64,000 nt of DNA from Alentia gelatinosa (Eukaryota; Annelida; Polychaeta; Phyllodocida; Polynoidae): assembly GCA_950022655.1 (NCBI GenBank), contig OX465579.1, forward strand, positions 16,467,088-16,531,087, in the 5' to 3' direction. This document shows, one piece after another, positions 11,833-22,520 of this stretch. Position 1 is the first letter of the stretch; each line of letters starts with the position of its first letter. The notes under the pieces were generated by a model that was given only the letters and a program-made list of their open reading frames with translations, did not search any database and had not been told where the DNA came from. A program made the position numbers and the translations under genes.

Positions 11833-12119
11833 TAAAAAAAAAAATTAAAAACCCATTGGCTACCATTTCCCATTCTAAGTGAAATAATCCCACATGAAAA
11901 GAGTGCCTCGGAGCACGGTGGGTCAGTCACCTGTGGCCGCCCACGACCCACCACCACATGGGGCCAGCTGGCTCAACTCGCGAGCCCTCAAGTAACCGTT
12001 TATTATACACCTTGGGCCAAACGGGCCAAGACCTGTGAGTGAGTGGTGTGTGAGGAGGTGGGCAGGGGTGGGAGAGTGCCTGGTGACTCTCCAGTCTCAA
12101 TCCAACTATCAGTTGACAT

Positions 12120-12205
12120 GATTGATGAGACTTATCTGTACTGTCCTTTTTAGCTCAATAAAGAAATTTATAACAAATAATAAAAAAAAAAATTAAAAAA
12201 ATTAC
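12120..12205 (+). mobile_element. Possible retroposon 3' end
   Basis: It reads AGCTCAATAAAGAAATTTAT and then A-rich tract, that is an AATAAA signal followed by a tail. The sequence at 24690-24725 has the same order (GGATCAATAAAGAATTATCT then A/T runs), suggesting a shared 3' end of a retroposed family. Confidence 0.3.
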
Positions 12206-12250
12206 CGCAAATCCAATTAGTGTGAGATAATATGGCGCCCAGGTGAGAGG

Positions 12251-12697
12251 GATACTGGAGAACTCGACCCGAAATGAACTCGACCCGTAGTTGTTAGCAC
12301 AACTCGACCCGTTTTGGAGAACTCGACCCGTTTCAAATGCTCATAGATGAGGCAGTTTGATATATAAGAAAAGATCTGACTAGCTAGATTTTAGCCAAAT
12401 GAAACCAGCAAATTTGGAGAAAAAAAGTCCACAGTTATGTTCGGAGATAGGGATAGGGTTAGGGATAGGGATATGAATATGGTTAAGGTTTGGGATGGGG
12501 TTAAGGGTAGGGCTATCTGCTTTCCCCAGAGAAGACCAAATTTGTGCCAAGATAACAGACTTACTATCTAATTATATTAATCCACAGTTGTAAGAAACTT
12601 AACTTTGAGTTGGGAAGATTTGAAACGGGTCGAGTTCATAACCAGGGTCGAGTTCGTTACGGGTCGGTTTCGTGACGGGTCGGGTTCTCCCGTATTC
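12251..12697. mobile_element. Family M element with 9-bp target duplication
   Basis: The left end is GATACTGGAGAACTCGACCC and the right end inverts to the same sequence with a few changes. The flanks GGTGAGAGG (12242-12250) and GGTGAGCGG (12698-12706) match at 8 of 9. The core holds AGGGATAGGGTTAGGGATAG, a telomere-like degenerate tract at about 12445-12480. Confidence 0.65.
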
Positions 12698-12802
12698 GGT
12701 GAGCGGTGGGCGGTGGCGGTGACGGCGCCTCTGCGGTCTCCAGACACCACCCCGGCCACCTGGTAGACAGGAGTGCTTGACCCCGGCGACCGCTACTGTC
12801 CA

Positions 12803-12850
12803 CCTTTCTGGAGAATACTGTGAAATTCGACCCGAAACGAACTCCCAACT
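12803..12850. mobile_element. Solo end of family M
   Basis: CTGGAGAATACTGTGAAATTC followed by GACCCGAAACGAACTC resembles one terminal repeat of the elements at 6691 and 12251. No partner end is found to the right. Confidence 0.4.
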
Positions 12851-12857
12851 CAAGTAT

Positions 12858-12956
12858 CAGGGGCCCGTTGAATAATCTAGGTACGTACGTAATCTTTGTA
12901 CGTACAAAACCCCTTTCTACACCTCGTGTACAGGGCTATTGTTTAATAGCATTATA
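12858..12956 (+). mobile_element. Family C fragment (left half)
   Basis: It begins CAGGGGCCCGTTGAATAATC and includes ACACCTCGTGTACAGGGCTA. The right half and right terminus are missing. Confidence 0.5.
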
Positions 12957-13068
12957 CACCCTAACATCATACCATATTGCCCTCTCCCACCACACATACG
13001 GCTTCTTTCTCACTTCTCTTCTGTATTCTTCACGCTCATCGATGAAAGCTCCAATACACGTAGCCGCA

Positions 13069-13305
13069 TAGACTTGCTCAAGTCTTTGATTATGAATATT
13101 CATTAAATTTTTTTTTTTTTAATTAATAAGCTAAACTTTCTCCTGACTGGTCCAGGAATCAAAGATTTGTCTAATAGGGACAAAACCTCCTGTAAAGTGT
13201 AACCCCAGCCGCTCCATGTAACCCTACACCTCCTGCTACCCCCTCCCCTCTCCCAGAGAGGTAGGGTGGGGTCGGTGGAAGGGTACAGGGACTAGGACCA
13301 GTCTA
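13069..13305 (+). mobile_element. Family D element, 237 bp
   Basis: It starts TAGACTTGCTCAAGTCTTTG and ends GGGACTAGGACCAGTCTA. The flanks GTAGCCGCA and CTAACCGCC agree at 6 of 9, a decayed target duplication. An internal CTCCTCCC/GGTAGGGTGGGG section makes it longer than the 150-165 bp core form. Confidence 0.6.
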
Positions 13306-13697
13306 CTAACCGCCTAATCATTCACCAACAGACGCGAGCTTGTGGTAAAAGTAATACGCAAAAAGTGATCAAGGAAAGCGAGAAAGAACTTCACCACCAC
13401 TCACTTAAATACTTGAGTGATTTCTGTCTACGATAAAAGTCAATATTTATCCGGACTCTTTTTAGTTCATTCTCGGCGGTTGTTTTTTTTGTGCTATCTT
13501 GGGGAGAGTTGTGAGGCAGGGCACGTACGTGAAGTAGTACCAGTGGCAGTATACACCCGCCCCCCGTCGCCGATCCACTGCCGGACGGAGGTCACCCAAC
13601 ACACTACAAGTCATTTTCCACTGGCAGACTCTTCGGCACTGATCTGCAGTCGGGAACCACTGACGCCAGATCGGTGAATGGAAACAGACATAATTGG
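13306..13697. other. Unassigned stretch
   Basis: No gene or known family. The CpG-containing part at 13500-13680 includes GATCTGCAGTCGGGAACC but no convincing frame. Confidence 0.3.
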
Positions 13698-14213
13698 ACA
13701 ATAATCGATGGTTTTGTGGACAGGCGGCCGTAAACCACAAGCGGTTGACACGTAGTAATATACGAGCGCTAGCGAGTGTATTGCGACATCAACCGTGAGT
13801 GGTTTACAGAGCTGCTTGCTCACGTAAACATTGTTTGTTGCATTTATTATAATCTTTTCAAATAATTTAAACCCAGCAATTGACATATTAAAGTGTATAA
13901 CAATACGTCAACCTCGAGTGGTTTATAGAGCCGCCTGTCCACAAAATCATCGTTTGTTGCATTTATTATCCATCTTTTCGAATAAATCAAACCCAGTAAT
14001 TGCCATATTAAAGGGTATAACAATGGGGACTATTTCTTTGCTCTACAGCAAAAAGGGACTATTTTTCCCGTATACCATGGTTTTGAGGCCGTATACCACA
14101 GGTTTGAATCCTTATACCACAGTTATGGTATCTGACAGGTTTTATACAATGGGTCGTGGTTTACTGAGTCCCTATACATTTTCAATGGGTGCTTTGTATA
14201 CGATGGATAATAA
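13698..14213 (-). mobile_element. Hairpin superfamily, A-type, most complete copy
   Basis: Read on the minus strand, the first domain runs from TTTATTATCCATCG (about 14213) to GATGGATAATAAATGC (about 13960). Then comes a hairpin with arms including GGACAGGCGGCC and GTGGTTTACAGAGC and the apex AATACACTCGCTAGCGCTCG (inverse of 13757-13782). A block of about 120 bases (13790-13905 and 13905-14030) is duplicated. Non-coding. Confidence 0.7.
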
Positions 14214-15003
14214 AGAGAAGTGTTCACCGGTTGATTGAGCATGGATTATGTAATAAGGCCACCATCGATTGACTTGGTCAACGACCGACAGAATCAAAGG
14301 GCTTTGAAATCGTCAGTGATGGTCATAGTGCTTAGAGGACAGTTCTGTTGGTATGGACCTATTAAATGCGGCAGAAACAAGGCATACACAATACCCTCCC
14401 CGATTTCTAGATACCGACGGGCAGTCATTGGACTGACTTTTAGGAGATCTCAATTAATCAGTCCCTACCTTCCTATAAGCAGGCATGGCACTTGGAAATT
14501 GAAAAATAATTACTGAAAAATTGGCATTTTGGGCTACTTTAGGTTGAGATATTGCCTCTGCTGAGAGCTAAGTGGCCAGTTTTGTGCAAATATTACTCAC
14601 CATCTATAAGGCTTTTATTTTCAACCCCGACCTCCTCCTCCTCCCCCCCCCCCCCTCCCACACACACACCCGACCAAAAGATACTTTTTGCTCTGATTTA
14701 CATTGATCTCAAGAGTAACCTGAGGGGTGTGAATAGTCTTCCTCAAACCGGGAAAGCCCCATGCCTGTATATGAGATCTTTTGAACGTATTCCACAAGCT
14801 ATAGAGGATACAACGCTCTCTCGTTGCCATTAATTGCTGCCCTTATATCGTAAAGTATAATAGGGTATATTTTGGCAGCACCAGTGGCGTAAAAACCTAT
14901 ACGGACCTGGCAAACCACGTCAATTAGTTTAACTCTCTGGCCTCCCACATGGTTTCCTTGTTCCAATATCAACTTATAACGACACTATACTAACATGATC
15001 GTG
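14214..15003. other. Unassigned stretch with a C/A-rich tract
   Basis: Short frames only. A (C)n(CA)n tract lies at 14643-14672. No shared family was recognised. Confidence 0.3.
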
Positions 15004-15200
15004 TCATTTATTATCCACCTAATACAAAGTGTCCATACAAAACACATAGGGAGTTTGTATGGACATACCCGGAGCATACGGATATGTTGTATGCTCCGGG
15101 TGGCGCATACGGAAAAATAGTGCGTATGGAAAAATAGTGCACAACTAAAACGAACTGATATCGACATGCCACTTGTTCAGAAAAGGTGGATAATCAATAC
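15004..15200 (+). mobile_element. R-type element related to the hairpin superfamily
   Basis: It begins TTTATTATCCACCTAATAC, followed by AAAGTGTCCATA and AACACATAGGGAG, and closes at AGGTGGATAATCAATA. An internal hairpin is built on ACCCGGAGCATAC/GTATGCTCCGGGT (about 15066-15102). A sister copy lies at 51738-51918, and the 73-bp array at 28.6 kb repeats its outer end. Confidence 0.5.
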
Positions 15201-16180
15201 AATATAGACTGGTTTCAGATAAAAGCGGTCGTATGCTCCTCGGAGTAGACTCTGCGCAATATCCTCGCATTTACTTGGATATTACTATGCATCAACTTAT
15301 TTTCACTTATTTCAGTCAATTCTTTTCAATGTTTTTCAAATATTTTATATAAAATCGAAGAGATTTATCTCTTTCAGAAACCTGATGATATCTTTCTTTG
15401 GAATAGTTTCAAACAACATTTTCATGTTGTTACTGTTTTTCAAGTACTTTCTTCTATTTCCTTGTAGGGCCCCAGGTATCCCATGGAGGAGAGGGTGGGT
15501 GGGTGGGTGGGTGGGTGGGGTCTTCGCATCGAGCCTGCCCTCCGGCCACCCACGACTCCTTCTCGGATCAGTGGTTTGCTCCGTTAGTGCCCAGACTGAC
15601 AGGAGGAGGACCGACTGGAGCCAAGCCCTGGAGGAAGGAGCCAGGCCCGGACAGGCACCAGACAGCCGCCTGGAGGTCGCCAGGACAGCCGGCTCCAGTC
15701 TGCCACACTCACTGATAGGATGTGACCCGGCGCCACCACTGCCGCCCCTCTCACTACTACTACCTCCGGGTCTCAACGGCCATCCCCGTGTGGACTCGTC
15801 CTTAAGTGCTGATTCCACCAACACGATGCTTTTGCCGTGTTTTATTACACACCTATTATGGAGTCTCCATAGTAAATATATAGGGCACCTGGAATTAGCT
15901 CACGGAGATTCCGGAAAAAAAGTCCCATCCATGAAAAAGTCAAATCATCATTTACTTCGAAACAAGTAATGGATATTCATTTAATATAAATTATTTACAA
16001 TTAGTCTTAGGTATCTCATTTACCCTCAGATCTTAATGTCATAAAACGTTTTACATGCTAAAATCACAGGTTAATGGGGAACTATATTATTGTTGTAAGT
16101 CTACAACTACTCGGAGATTACGGCCACTCGTACACAAAACCAGTCATTATTGTGTATATATCTTGGTACATCTTGGTATA
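15201..16180. other. Mostly unassigned; one solo family G end
   Basis: A 46-base solo end of family G (TTAAGTGCTGATTCCACCAA) is at 15803-15850. A GGGT tetranucleotide run is at 15494-15519. The stop-poor GC-rich frame through 15480-15830 looks compositional. Confidence 0.4.
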
Positions 16181-16340
16181 GACTGGCTCCAGTCCCTGCA
16201 TCCTATGGCTACCCTCCTCACTGGGATACAGGGACTGGTACAATCGGTAATGGTGTTGGATTTCTGGCGCTGTTTAGCTCCAGTATTCACAACAGTCTCC
16301 TAACAGATATCCTGGCTATTGGTCAGGATATCTGCTGGGA
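16181..16340 (-). mobile_element. Family D fragment plus an 11-bp perfect palindrome
   Basis: TAGACTGGCTCCAGTCCCTG (16181) is the family D end in reverse. Further right CAGATATCCTG and CAGGATATCTG form a hairpin at about 16304-16334. Related AGATATCCTGACCAGTAGCC lies inside the long D element at 46.6 kb, so this may be a broken long D copy. Confidence 0.45.
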
Positions 16341-16359
16341 GATTGTTACCATATCAACC

Positions 16360-16449
16360 ATGGAGAACAGACTGCAATACTTGTACGGGCATGGAGATCG
16401 AATTCCCAATGTTAAGCATATGGACATTTATTCCAGGGGTGAGATAATA
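16360..16449 (-). mobile_element. Hairpin superfamily fragment (beta-like first domain)
   Basis: On the minus strand it reads TTATCTCACCCCTGGAATAA, CCATATGCTTAACATTGGGA and CTCCATGCCCGTACAAGTAT, in the order seen at 34582 and 23773. The hairpin domain is absent. Confidence 0.55.
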
Positions 16450-17029
16450 CCCTGTATGCCATTACATAGTTTGGTTCGTCCAATTTGTTCAATAAGACTT
16501 GGGGAGTGGGGGGGATGCCATTTCCGATATAAGGCCAAGATTATCAAAACGTAGCAAAAACACCTCTATGGCAAGCCGATGCTACCTTGAAAATATAAAA
16601 AAAATCCGAAATAAGGTCAATCACTCTATGTTACACCCTCTCACTCCCCTCTGATTACTTGGAGTTGACCACAAAGCATGGTATACCTGACACAAGTCAG
16701 CCAGCTGATTGTGAGCGGACAAACAAAAAATATATCTTCACCTGATATGATCTCAAGATAAAATCACCGAGATATAGTAATTTGGTGATACGCGCCAGAG
16801 GTCATTCGGTGCGAACTGGGTTGTTGGTGGGTTGGCAGACCACAGTGGATAATCTGATGGTTACCTGCTGGACCCATCCCTGTCGTTGTCACTGAAATCT
16901 CTTAATCGTAGATTAGTCACAGATTAAGCCTTATAATCACTGGCGAAGGATTACCTCTGAAAGTGACGAGTCATGAAGCGTTTCAGTACACGTGCACTTT
17001 GCCATGTAAATACGTGAGGATGAGATGTA
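16450..17029. other. Unassigned stretch
   Basis: No gene or shared family recognised. Confidence 0.3.
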
Positions 17030-17640
17030 GTGTATAGGGCACAGAACGAGTGCTAGTTCCACTGAAATCCACCAGGTTGGTCGTTGTTATTGGTTGCTTG
17101 GGTAGTTTAACGTTCAATTTGTTCAATTAGACTTATTTTGGGTTTGACCGAAATTATGAGATGAATATAGGTAGAAATCTCACCCCTACACGTTTACCAA
17201 GGTGAGAGTTCTTTTACTTCCCACACCACATGGCCATGGTATGAGAAGGATTGGCCTTTGATATAGCAGTAAATCTACTACTGCTGGGGGTGAAGGAGAA
17301 GGGAGGTTGCAGCTGGACTCGAATCCTACAACCTATGGCTTACAAGTCCAGTGCCTTATCCACTGAGCTAACACCCCACATTAATCCACCAGGAAATGGT
17401 AATAACTGACAAATCACAGCGTGTCCTCTTCCCTGAGTATCCTTGGGCACTACGAAAACAGTCCCCTCGGTGACTGGGAATCTGCTGTTTTAATCCATAG
17501 ATAATCACGAGACAAGGCTAAGATCCATCTAAGGCAAGCTCAAATTAATATAGAAAACATAAAATCCATTGATCACTGTACGTGGTGTATTTTTCTGGCG
17601 CTAGTGGCAAAATGGCCGCCTTCACAACACAATGGCTATA
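17030..17640 (+). repeat. Family U repeat, copy carrying a SINE
   Basis: Blocks GTATAGGGCACAGA, ATAGATAATCACGAGAC, AAGGCTAAGATCC, AATCCATTGATCACTG and ATGGCCGCCTTCACAACACA occur in the same order as at 20335-21130 and 33720-33980. The SINE at 17077-17382 interrupts it. The ends and nature of U are not resolved. Confidence 0.55.
17077..17382 (-). mobile_element. tRNA-derived SINE, full length
   Basis: The minus strand opens with a tRNA-like head: TAGCTCAGTGGATAAGGC (A box), ACTTGTAA in the anticodon-loop position (a TGT, threonine-like anticodon) and GGATTCGAGTCC (B box). A body of about 200 bases follows, then the tail AATTGAACAAATTGAACG. It is flanked by AATCCACCAGG at both sides (17066-17076 and 17383-17393), an 11-bp target duplication as expected for LINE-driven insertion. 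Confidence 0.8.
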
Positions 17641-17663
17641 AGATCAGGATAGGTAGGGTGCGG

Positions 17664-17689
<26 letters not shown>

Positions 17690-17694
<5 letters not shown>

Positions 17695-17990
17695 GGGGGC
17701 ATCCCCCTCCCATCCCCTAATCATCCGGACCGGCCTCACCCCCCCCCTCCCCTCCCCCCGTGCTCCGGGCGGACTCCAGGCGCTGTCGGATCTATCAGAG
17801 TGTCGGGGATCAAAGCCGTGCTGGGCGCATTCCTCCGGGTCGACAGGAGCCGGCCAGTCTACGGCCCGGTCCTCCAGGCTTTGTTTAGAGATAACTCGCC
17901 GATAGGTGCGACTAGCCGCCGCCGCCACAACTCCTCCAGCACTCCCCCTCCCTCCACACACACACACACACTCACCCTCATCCACCGGGA
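17690..17990. promoter_or_regulatory. CpG-rich island between G and CA runs
   Basis: A (G)n tract (17678-17699) precedes a GC-rich block with many CpG (17755-17945), ending in a CACACA run. A stop-free forward frame crosses it, but at this GC content that is weak evidence. Promoter or regulatory role is inferred only. Confidence 0.25.
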
Positions 17991-18169
17991 GTAAGACCAG
18001 TGATAAAACGCAATGAGAGAATCTACAAAATACCAGAGTTTTTTTCCAAAAAATTATTTAATTTTTTTGTGTTTTTTGTTTAAATGAGGATAAAGAGCTC
18101 CCTCGCCTATCGCGGCGATCAAACATGGCAGAGCATCGTTAACGAGCGGGATCCGTAGCGGCTGGGCCA

Positions 18170-18965
18170 GTGGCGGCTGGGACCATGGCGGCAGGGCCTG
18201 TGGTGGCTGGGCCTGTGGTGGCTGGGCCTGTGGTGGCTGGGCCTGTGGTGGCTGGGCCTGTGGTGGCTGGGCCTGTGGCCGAAGGACCCATTTGGCCAGT
18301 GGTAGTGGGGCCTTTTGTGGCTGGGCCTTTGGTAGCTAGGCCAGTGGTGGCTGGGCCAGTGGCAGCTGGGCCTTAGGCCACTGGGCCCGTTTGGCCTATG
18401 GTAGTGGGGCTGGTAGTGGCAGGGCATGTGGTAGCAAGCTCCATGGTGGGTTAGCTGGTGGCGGCTCGGCCGGTGGTGGCTCGACCAGTAGTGGCTAGGC
18501 CAGTTGTGGCTCGACCAGTAGTGGCTGGGCCGGTGGTGGTTGGGATCAGTGGTGGCTGGGCCGGTGGCGGCTGGGCCCATGGCGGCTGGACCCGCTAGGC
18601 CGGTGGCGGCTGGGCACATAGCGGCTGGGCCCACTGGGCCTGTGGTGGCTGGACCCGCTGGGCCTGTGGCGGCTGGGCCCGCTGGGCCTGTGGTGGCTGG
18701 ACCCGCTAGGCCGGTGGCGGCTGGGCACATAGCGGCTGGGCCCACTGGGCCTGTGGTGGCTGGGCCCACTGGGCCTGTGGTGGCTGGACCCGCTGGGTCT
18801 GTGGTGGCTGGACCCGCTGGGCCTGTGGCGGCTGGTCCTGTGGTGGCTGGGCACAAAGCGGCTGGGCCCACTGGGCCTGTGGTGGCTGGGCCCATGGCGG
18901 CTGGACCCGCTGGGCCTGTGACGGCTGGGCAGGTTAGAAGTACTATTGGGAGCACTTTACGCCTG
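18170..18965. repeat. 15-bp GC-rich minisatellite
   Basis: Variants of GTGGTGGCTGGGCCT repeat every 15 bases, with higher-order blocks containing GCTGGGCACATAGC. Open frames on both strands (alanine/glycine/proline/valine and proline/threonine/glycine repeats) follow from a unit divisible by three and are not evidence for a gene. Confidence 0.9.
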
Positions 18966-20334
18966 AGTGGCTGTTGACGTGGAGGTGGCGCCTCTCCGTC
19001 TGCGTGTGTGTGAGAGACCGTGTACACGATCACTCCTCCCCCCCCCCCCCCCCACCACCAACACACTCCGCGTGCAGCCGCTGCACCGTTACAGAAACAA
19101 GAAGCAAGGGAATATATAGTCTCATAGCTGGTACAAAGTCACACTATTGACCAGTAAGTGTTACATTTATATTGGTGAATAAGAAGAGAAAATGTAGTTT
19201 TTGATCCCGTAGCGATCGCCGTTCAAGGCGACATGACATTTTGGGACAAAAGGCTGAGAGCGAAATCGGTATGAGTTCACTCATTACGTTTTCTTATTAT
19301 TATATCAAAAAAAGCACCCCCCCCCCCCCCAAAAAAAAAGTACCGTATTATAAGCCGATTTTTTAATGGGAATTTCGATGGGAATCGTATCAGTGAGCCC
19401 GAACATCATTTATGCTACAACCCTAGCAGTGGGTAATATTTCATAGACGTTCAGCCATAGGTATATGATAATAAACAACACCTGTGTATATCAGGGATTG
19501 GGAAACTACGATTGCAACATCCTAATATCAATACTTATGTTTAATCGGATCAACTTTTACTACACGTACGAATCCAAGTGATTCCTTATCAGATAGGTAA
19601 TTATCCGAGTACTTACCTTGGTAGACGTATGAAGGAGAATTAAGGTTCTTGCGAAGCCTAGGAACACTTTCGGAGTGTCCTAGGGTAACAGGGAGATCTA
19701 TACCGCATGTATCCCTCCCCAGAATGTGGAATTAAGTAGGAAATGGCTATATAAAAACTTCCCACGTACACTTTCATGCGTTTCATCAGATTCTCTTTTT
19801 TTATTGGGGGGAGGGGGGAGGAGGCAATCTGTAGAACTCATGATAAGAAATTAGTGATATTTCAGTGTTTAGATACCCAAAATGGGAAAAATCATTGGCT
19901 CAAAAACAGTCTTCAAATGCCACTTGTAATGTACTGACAGAAGGAGGTATAGGGTGTGAGTGTTTATGGGGTGGGAACTACGGGTGTGAGGAGCACAAGA
20001 ACTAGGAGCACGTGGGGAGGGGGGTAGGAGGGTTGACCCTGCCGCGTGACAAGAGCTCAAGTGTCACAATAATAACTTATTGAAGCAACATCAACACGAC
20101 GAAGCAGACCACCCCGACACCCCGCACCCCGCACCCCCACCTCCACCAGGCTCTGTCTAACCCCCACCCCACTCCCACAGCCCATTCACAAAGTAACCCC
20201 TTTACCATTATTTTAATGGCTGGCTTGTTTGCTCAACTAAACACGTGAATAACTCTTCTCATGCCATACATGTCGGGCAGTTGTTGTCAACTGAAACAAG
20301 TGCAGTTTTTTCATTGGTTCCCCACACGAATGAC
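18966..20334. other. Unassigned; homopolymer runs
   Basis: C runs are at 19038-19052 and 19316-19330, the second followed by an A run. No gene, RNA or shared family is seen across this 1.4 kb. Confidence 0.35.
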
Positions 20335-20392
20335 TGCACACGCATCGTATAGGGCACAGAGTGATTGCTAGTTCCGTCATCATCCACCGGGA

Positions 20393-20704
20393 TTGTTTGG
20401 TTTGATTTAACGTCCAGTCAACCATTATAGGTCCTTACCAGACTTTCTCAAGGTTTATTTACACCACGAGGGTGGTGATCGAATCTATGTGATGATTCCA
20501 GGTAGAAATCTCACCCCTACACATTTATCGAGGTGTGAGTTCTTCTACTTCCCACACCATATAGACATGGTATGAGAAGGATTGGCCTTTGATATAGCAG
20601 TAAATCTACCACTGCTGGGGGTGGGACTCGAACCCACAAAGACCTAACACCTTGGGGTTACAAGTCCGTTGCTCTAACCACTGAGCTAAGTCACCAGCCC
20701 TCTC
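20393..20704 (-). mobile_element. tRNA-derived SINE, full length
   Basis: The minus-strand head reads CTTAGCTCAGTGGTTAGAGC, ACTTGTAACC and GGGTTCGAGTCCCACC, so A box, threonine-like TGT anticodon loop and B box are all intact. The body and the tail carrying AACGTCCAGTCAACC (plus strand) follow. Flanking ATCCACCGGGA (20382-20392) and ATCTACCGGGA (20705-20715) match at 10 of 11. Confidence 0.8.
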
Positions 20705-20881
20705 ATCTACCGGGAAATTGTCATGTAGTGCCATTGTAGTCTGGGGCCAGCAGCTATTTTCTGCTGTCATCTATCTATAGATAATCATGTGTGAGACGAG
20801 GCTAACACCATTTCATGGCAAACCAAAAAGATGCATTTAAAAAAAAAAAAAGAATCCATTGATAACTGGTGTTTTGCTTAA

Positions 20882-21082
20882 GCGCCAGATCCACTAAGGC
20901 GATTTTCCATGCGAATTTGGATTCGCAGATGTTTGCAGACGTTCTCAGACGTTCGCAGACGGTCGCATGGACATGCGAATGCCTTGCGACAATGTTCGAT
21001 ATATTGAATATTATCGCATGTGATTCGCACAGTCGCACGGATCGCAGACGCATTCGCTTGGTCGCCTTAGTGGATCTGGTGC
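20882..21082. mobile_element. MITE with TCGCAGACG subterminal repeats
   Basis: The ends GCGCCAGATCCACTAAGGCG and CGCCTTAGTGGATCTGGTGC are near-perfect inverted repeats. Inside, GCAGACG-type words recur (20940-20965 and 21035-21055), a usual pattern for transposase binding. It sits within the 20.3-21.1 kb U repeat, whose other copies lack it. Confidence 0.65.
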
Positions 21083-21130
21083 TTTAGCGTGGGGTGCAAG
21101 ATGGCCGCCTCCATAACACAATATCTATGA

Positions 21131-21940
21131 AGGTGGCTGGGGATTCTTCAGGTGTGGGTTTATCTTCACACCACATGGAACGAGCTCCGACCCCGCAGCA
21201 CTGGTAAACGTAGCCACATTCTTTACACCATTCATAACTATCACTAATGACCATCACAAACCAAGGCGGAGTAAATCTATACCTCCAGTAAGTGGGAATG
21301 TCCGATGACAGCTCCAACTCGAAAAGAGACTGCTTTGTAAGTGGAACATTGCAAAAGAGGTATGGCGGAAGAATATAAAAAAAATATATAAAAAATTCCA
21401 CCGCGCTATTACTACCCTACATATGCTCGACCCCACAAGTCTTAACAAGCAGAGACACAGAACACTTTTCTGCAGTCCTCCTTTGAATTACCCAGAAAGA
21501 AAAAATTGAATTCTCCAGTTCTCGAGTGTGACAGAAAAAGAATACGTCCCCAAGCTAGCGGGCGTTTTGTCAAACGAACCGCTAATAGGTGCTGACGCGC
21601 TTAGGTTCTCTGGGAGAATATTTTTGTTTTGTTTTGTTTTGCTGAAATAGTGCGTACAGTGTAAACTGTAGGAGACCAAAGGGAAGAGATGCATTCTGAC
21701 TCAGGGCGGCTACGTGTGCTGAAGAGTCGAGTCCCTCTGGGGGAGGTTAGGTTAGGTTATGAAGACGGAGGTAGATGGGGTTCACCCCCCCCCCCCCCCC
21801 GACTCCAAGTTCTCACAGGCGCTGGTACCCGTCAGACTGATTGGGGCTGACACCGGGCCTGGTGGCTCCCGCCGACACCAGCTCAGTACCTTGCTCTGCT
21901 CTGGAGCATCTCCTCCTGGTGAGCGTGCAGAGAAAACTCT
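21131..21940. other. Unassigned; possible frame remnant on the minus strand
   Basis: A stop-free minus-strand frame (about 21130-21345) reads with several Cys and Trp residues and has a pyrimidine-rich tract before it, but I recognise no domain and codon choice is not decisive. A C run is at 21786-21801. GGTTAGGTTAGGTTA at 21745-21760 is a short telomere-like triplet. Confidence 0.2.
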
Positions 21941-21941
21941 C

Positions 21942-22520
21942 CTGTGTACCTAGAGCAGCACCCTCAGTACTGAATCCCCGATAAAACCCTACTCTCCTGT
22001 GTGCCTATAGCAGCACCCTCAGCACTGAATCCCCGATAAAACCCTACCCTCCTGTGTGCCTACAGCAGCACCCTCAGCACTGAATCCCGATAAAACCCTA
22101 CCCTCCTGTGTGCCTATAGCAGCACCCTCAGCACTGAATCCCCGATAAAACCCTACCCTCCTGTGTGCCTATAGCAGCACCCTCAGCACTGAATCCCCGA
22201 TAAAACCCTACCCTCCAGTGTGCCTATAGCAGCACCCTCAGTACTGAATCCCCGATAAAACCCTACCCTCCAGTGTGTCTATAGCAGCACCCTCAGTACT
22301 GAATCCCCGATAAAACCCTACCCTCCTGTGTGCCTACAGCAGCATCCTTACTACTGAATCCCCGATAAAACCCTACCCTCCTGTGTGCCTATAGCAGCAC
22401 CCTCAGCACTGAATCCCCGATAAAACCCTACCCTCCTGTGTGCCTACAGCAGCACCCTCAGTACTGAATCCCCGATAAAACCCTACCCTCCCATGTGCCT
22501 ATAGCAGCACCCTTAGCACT
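21942..22520. repeat. 55-bp minisatellite
   Basis: About ten units, each containing GCAGCACCCTCAGCACTGAA, CCCCGATAAAACCCTAC and CTCCTGTGTGCCTATA. Phase checks at 21961 and 22016 give 55 bases. Units differ by single changes and one lacks a C in CCCCG. Confidence 0.9.

Larger units (their letters stand above)
20335..21130 (+). repeat. Family U repeat with nested SINE and MITE
   Basis: Same block order as the copy at 17030: GTATAGGGCACAGAGTG, then a SINE, then ATAGATAATCATGTG, GACGAGGCTAACACC, AATCCATTGATAACTG and ATGGCCGCCTCCATAACACA. The SINE occupies the same position as in the 17-kb copy. A different MITE is inserted at 20882. Confidence 0.55.

Noticed and set aside
10371..11882. Long proline-rich open frames (up to about 500 codons) on the plus strand
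   Set aside because: They are translations of the 47-bp minisatellite in all three frames, ending in a trinucleotide tract; there is no independent start, splice or domain evidence.
18119..19066. 315-codon minus-strand and 145-codon plus-strand collagen-like frames
   Set aside because: The array unit is 15 bp, so frames remain open on both strands by construction.
20600..20704. A true tRNA-Thr gene on the minus strand
   Set aside because: The head has good A and B boxes, but acceptor-stem pairing is poor, the variable region is too long and a SINE body with target duplications is attached.
21820..21918. Exon candidate between TTCTCACAG and GGTGAGCG
   Set aside because: Splice-like edges exist, but the acceptor tract is a C homopolymer, no domain is seen and the sequence runs straight into the 55-bp array.
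21942..22520. CRISPR array
   Set aside because: The 55-bp units are contiguous tandem repeats without unique spacers, and the genome is eukaryotic.
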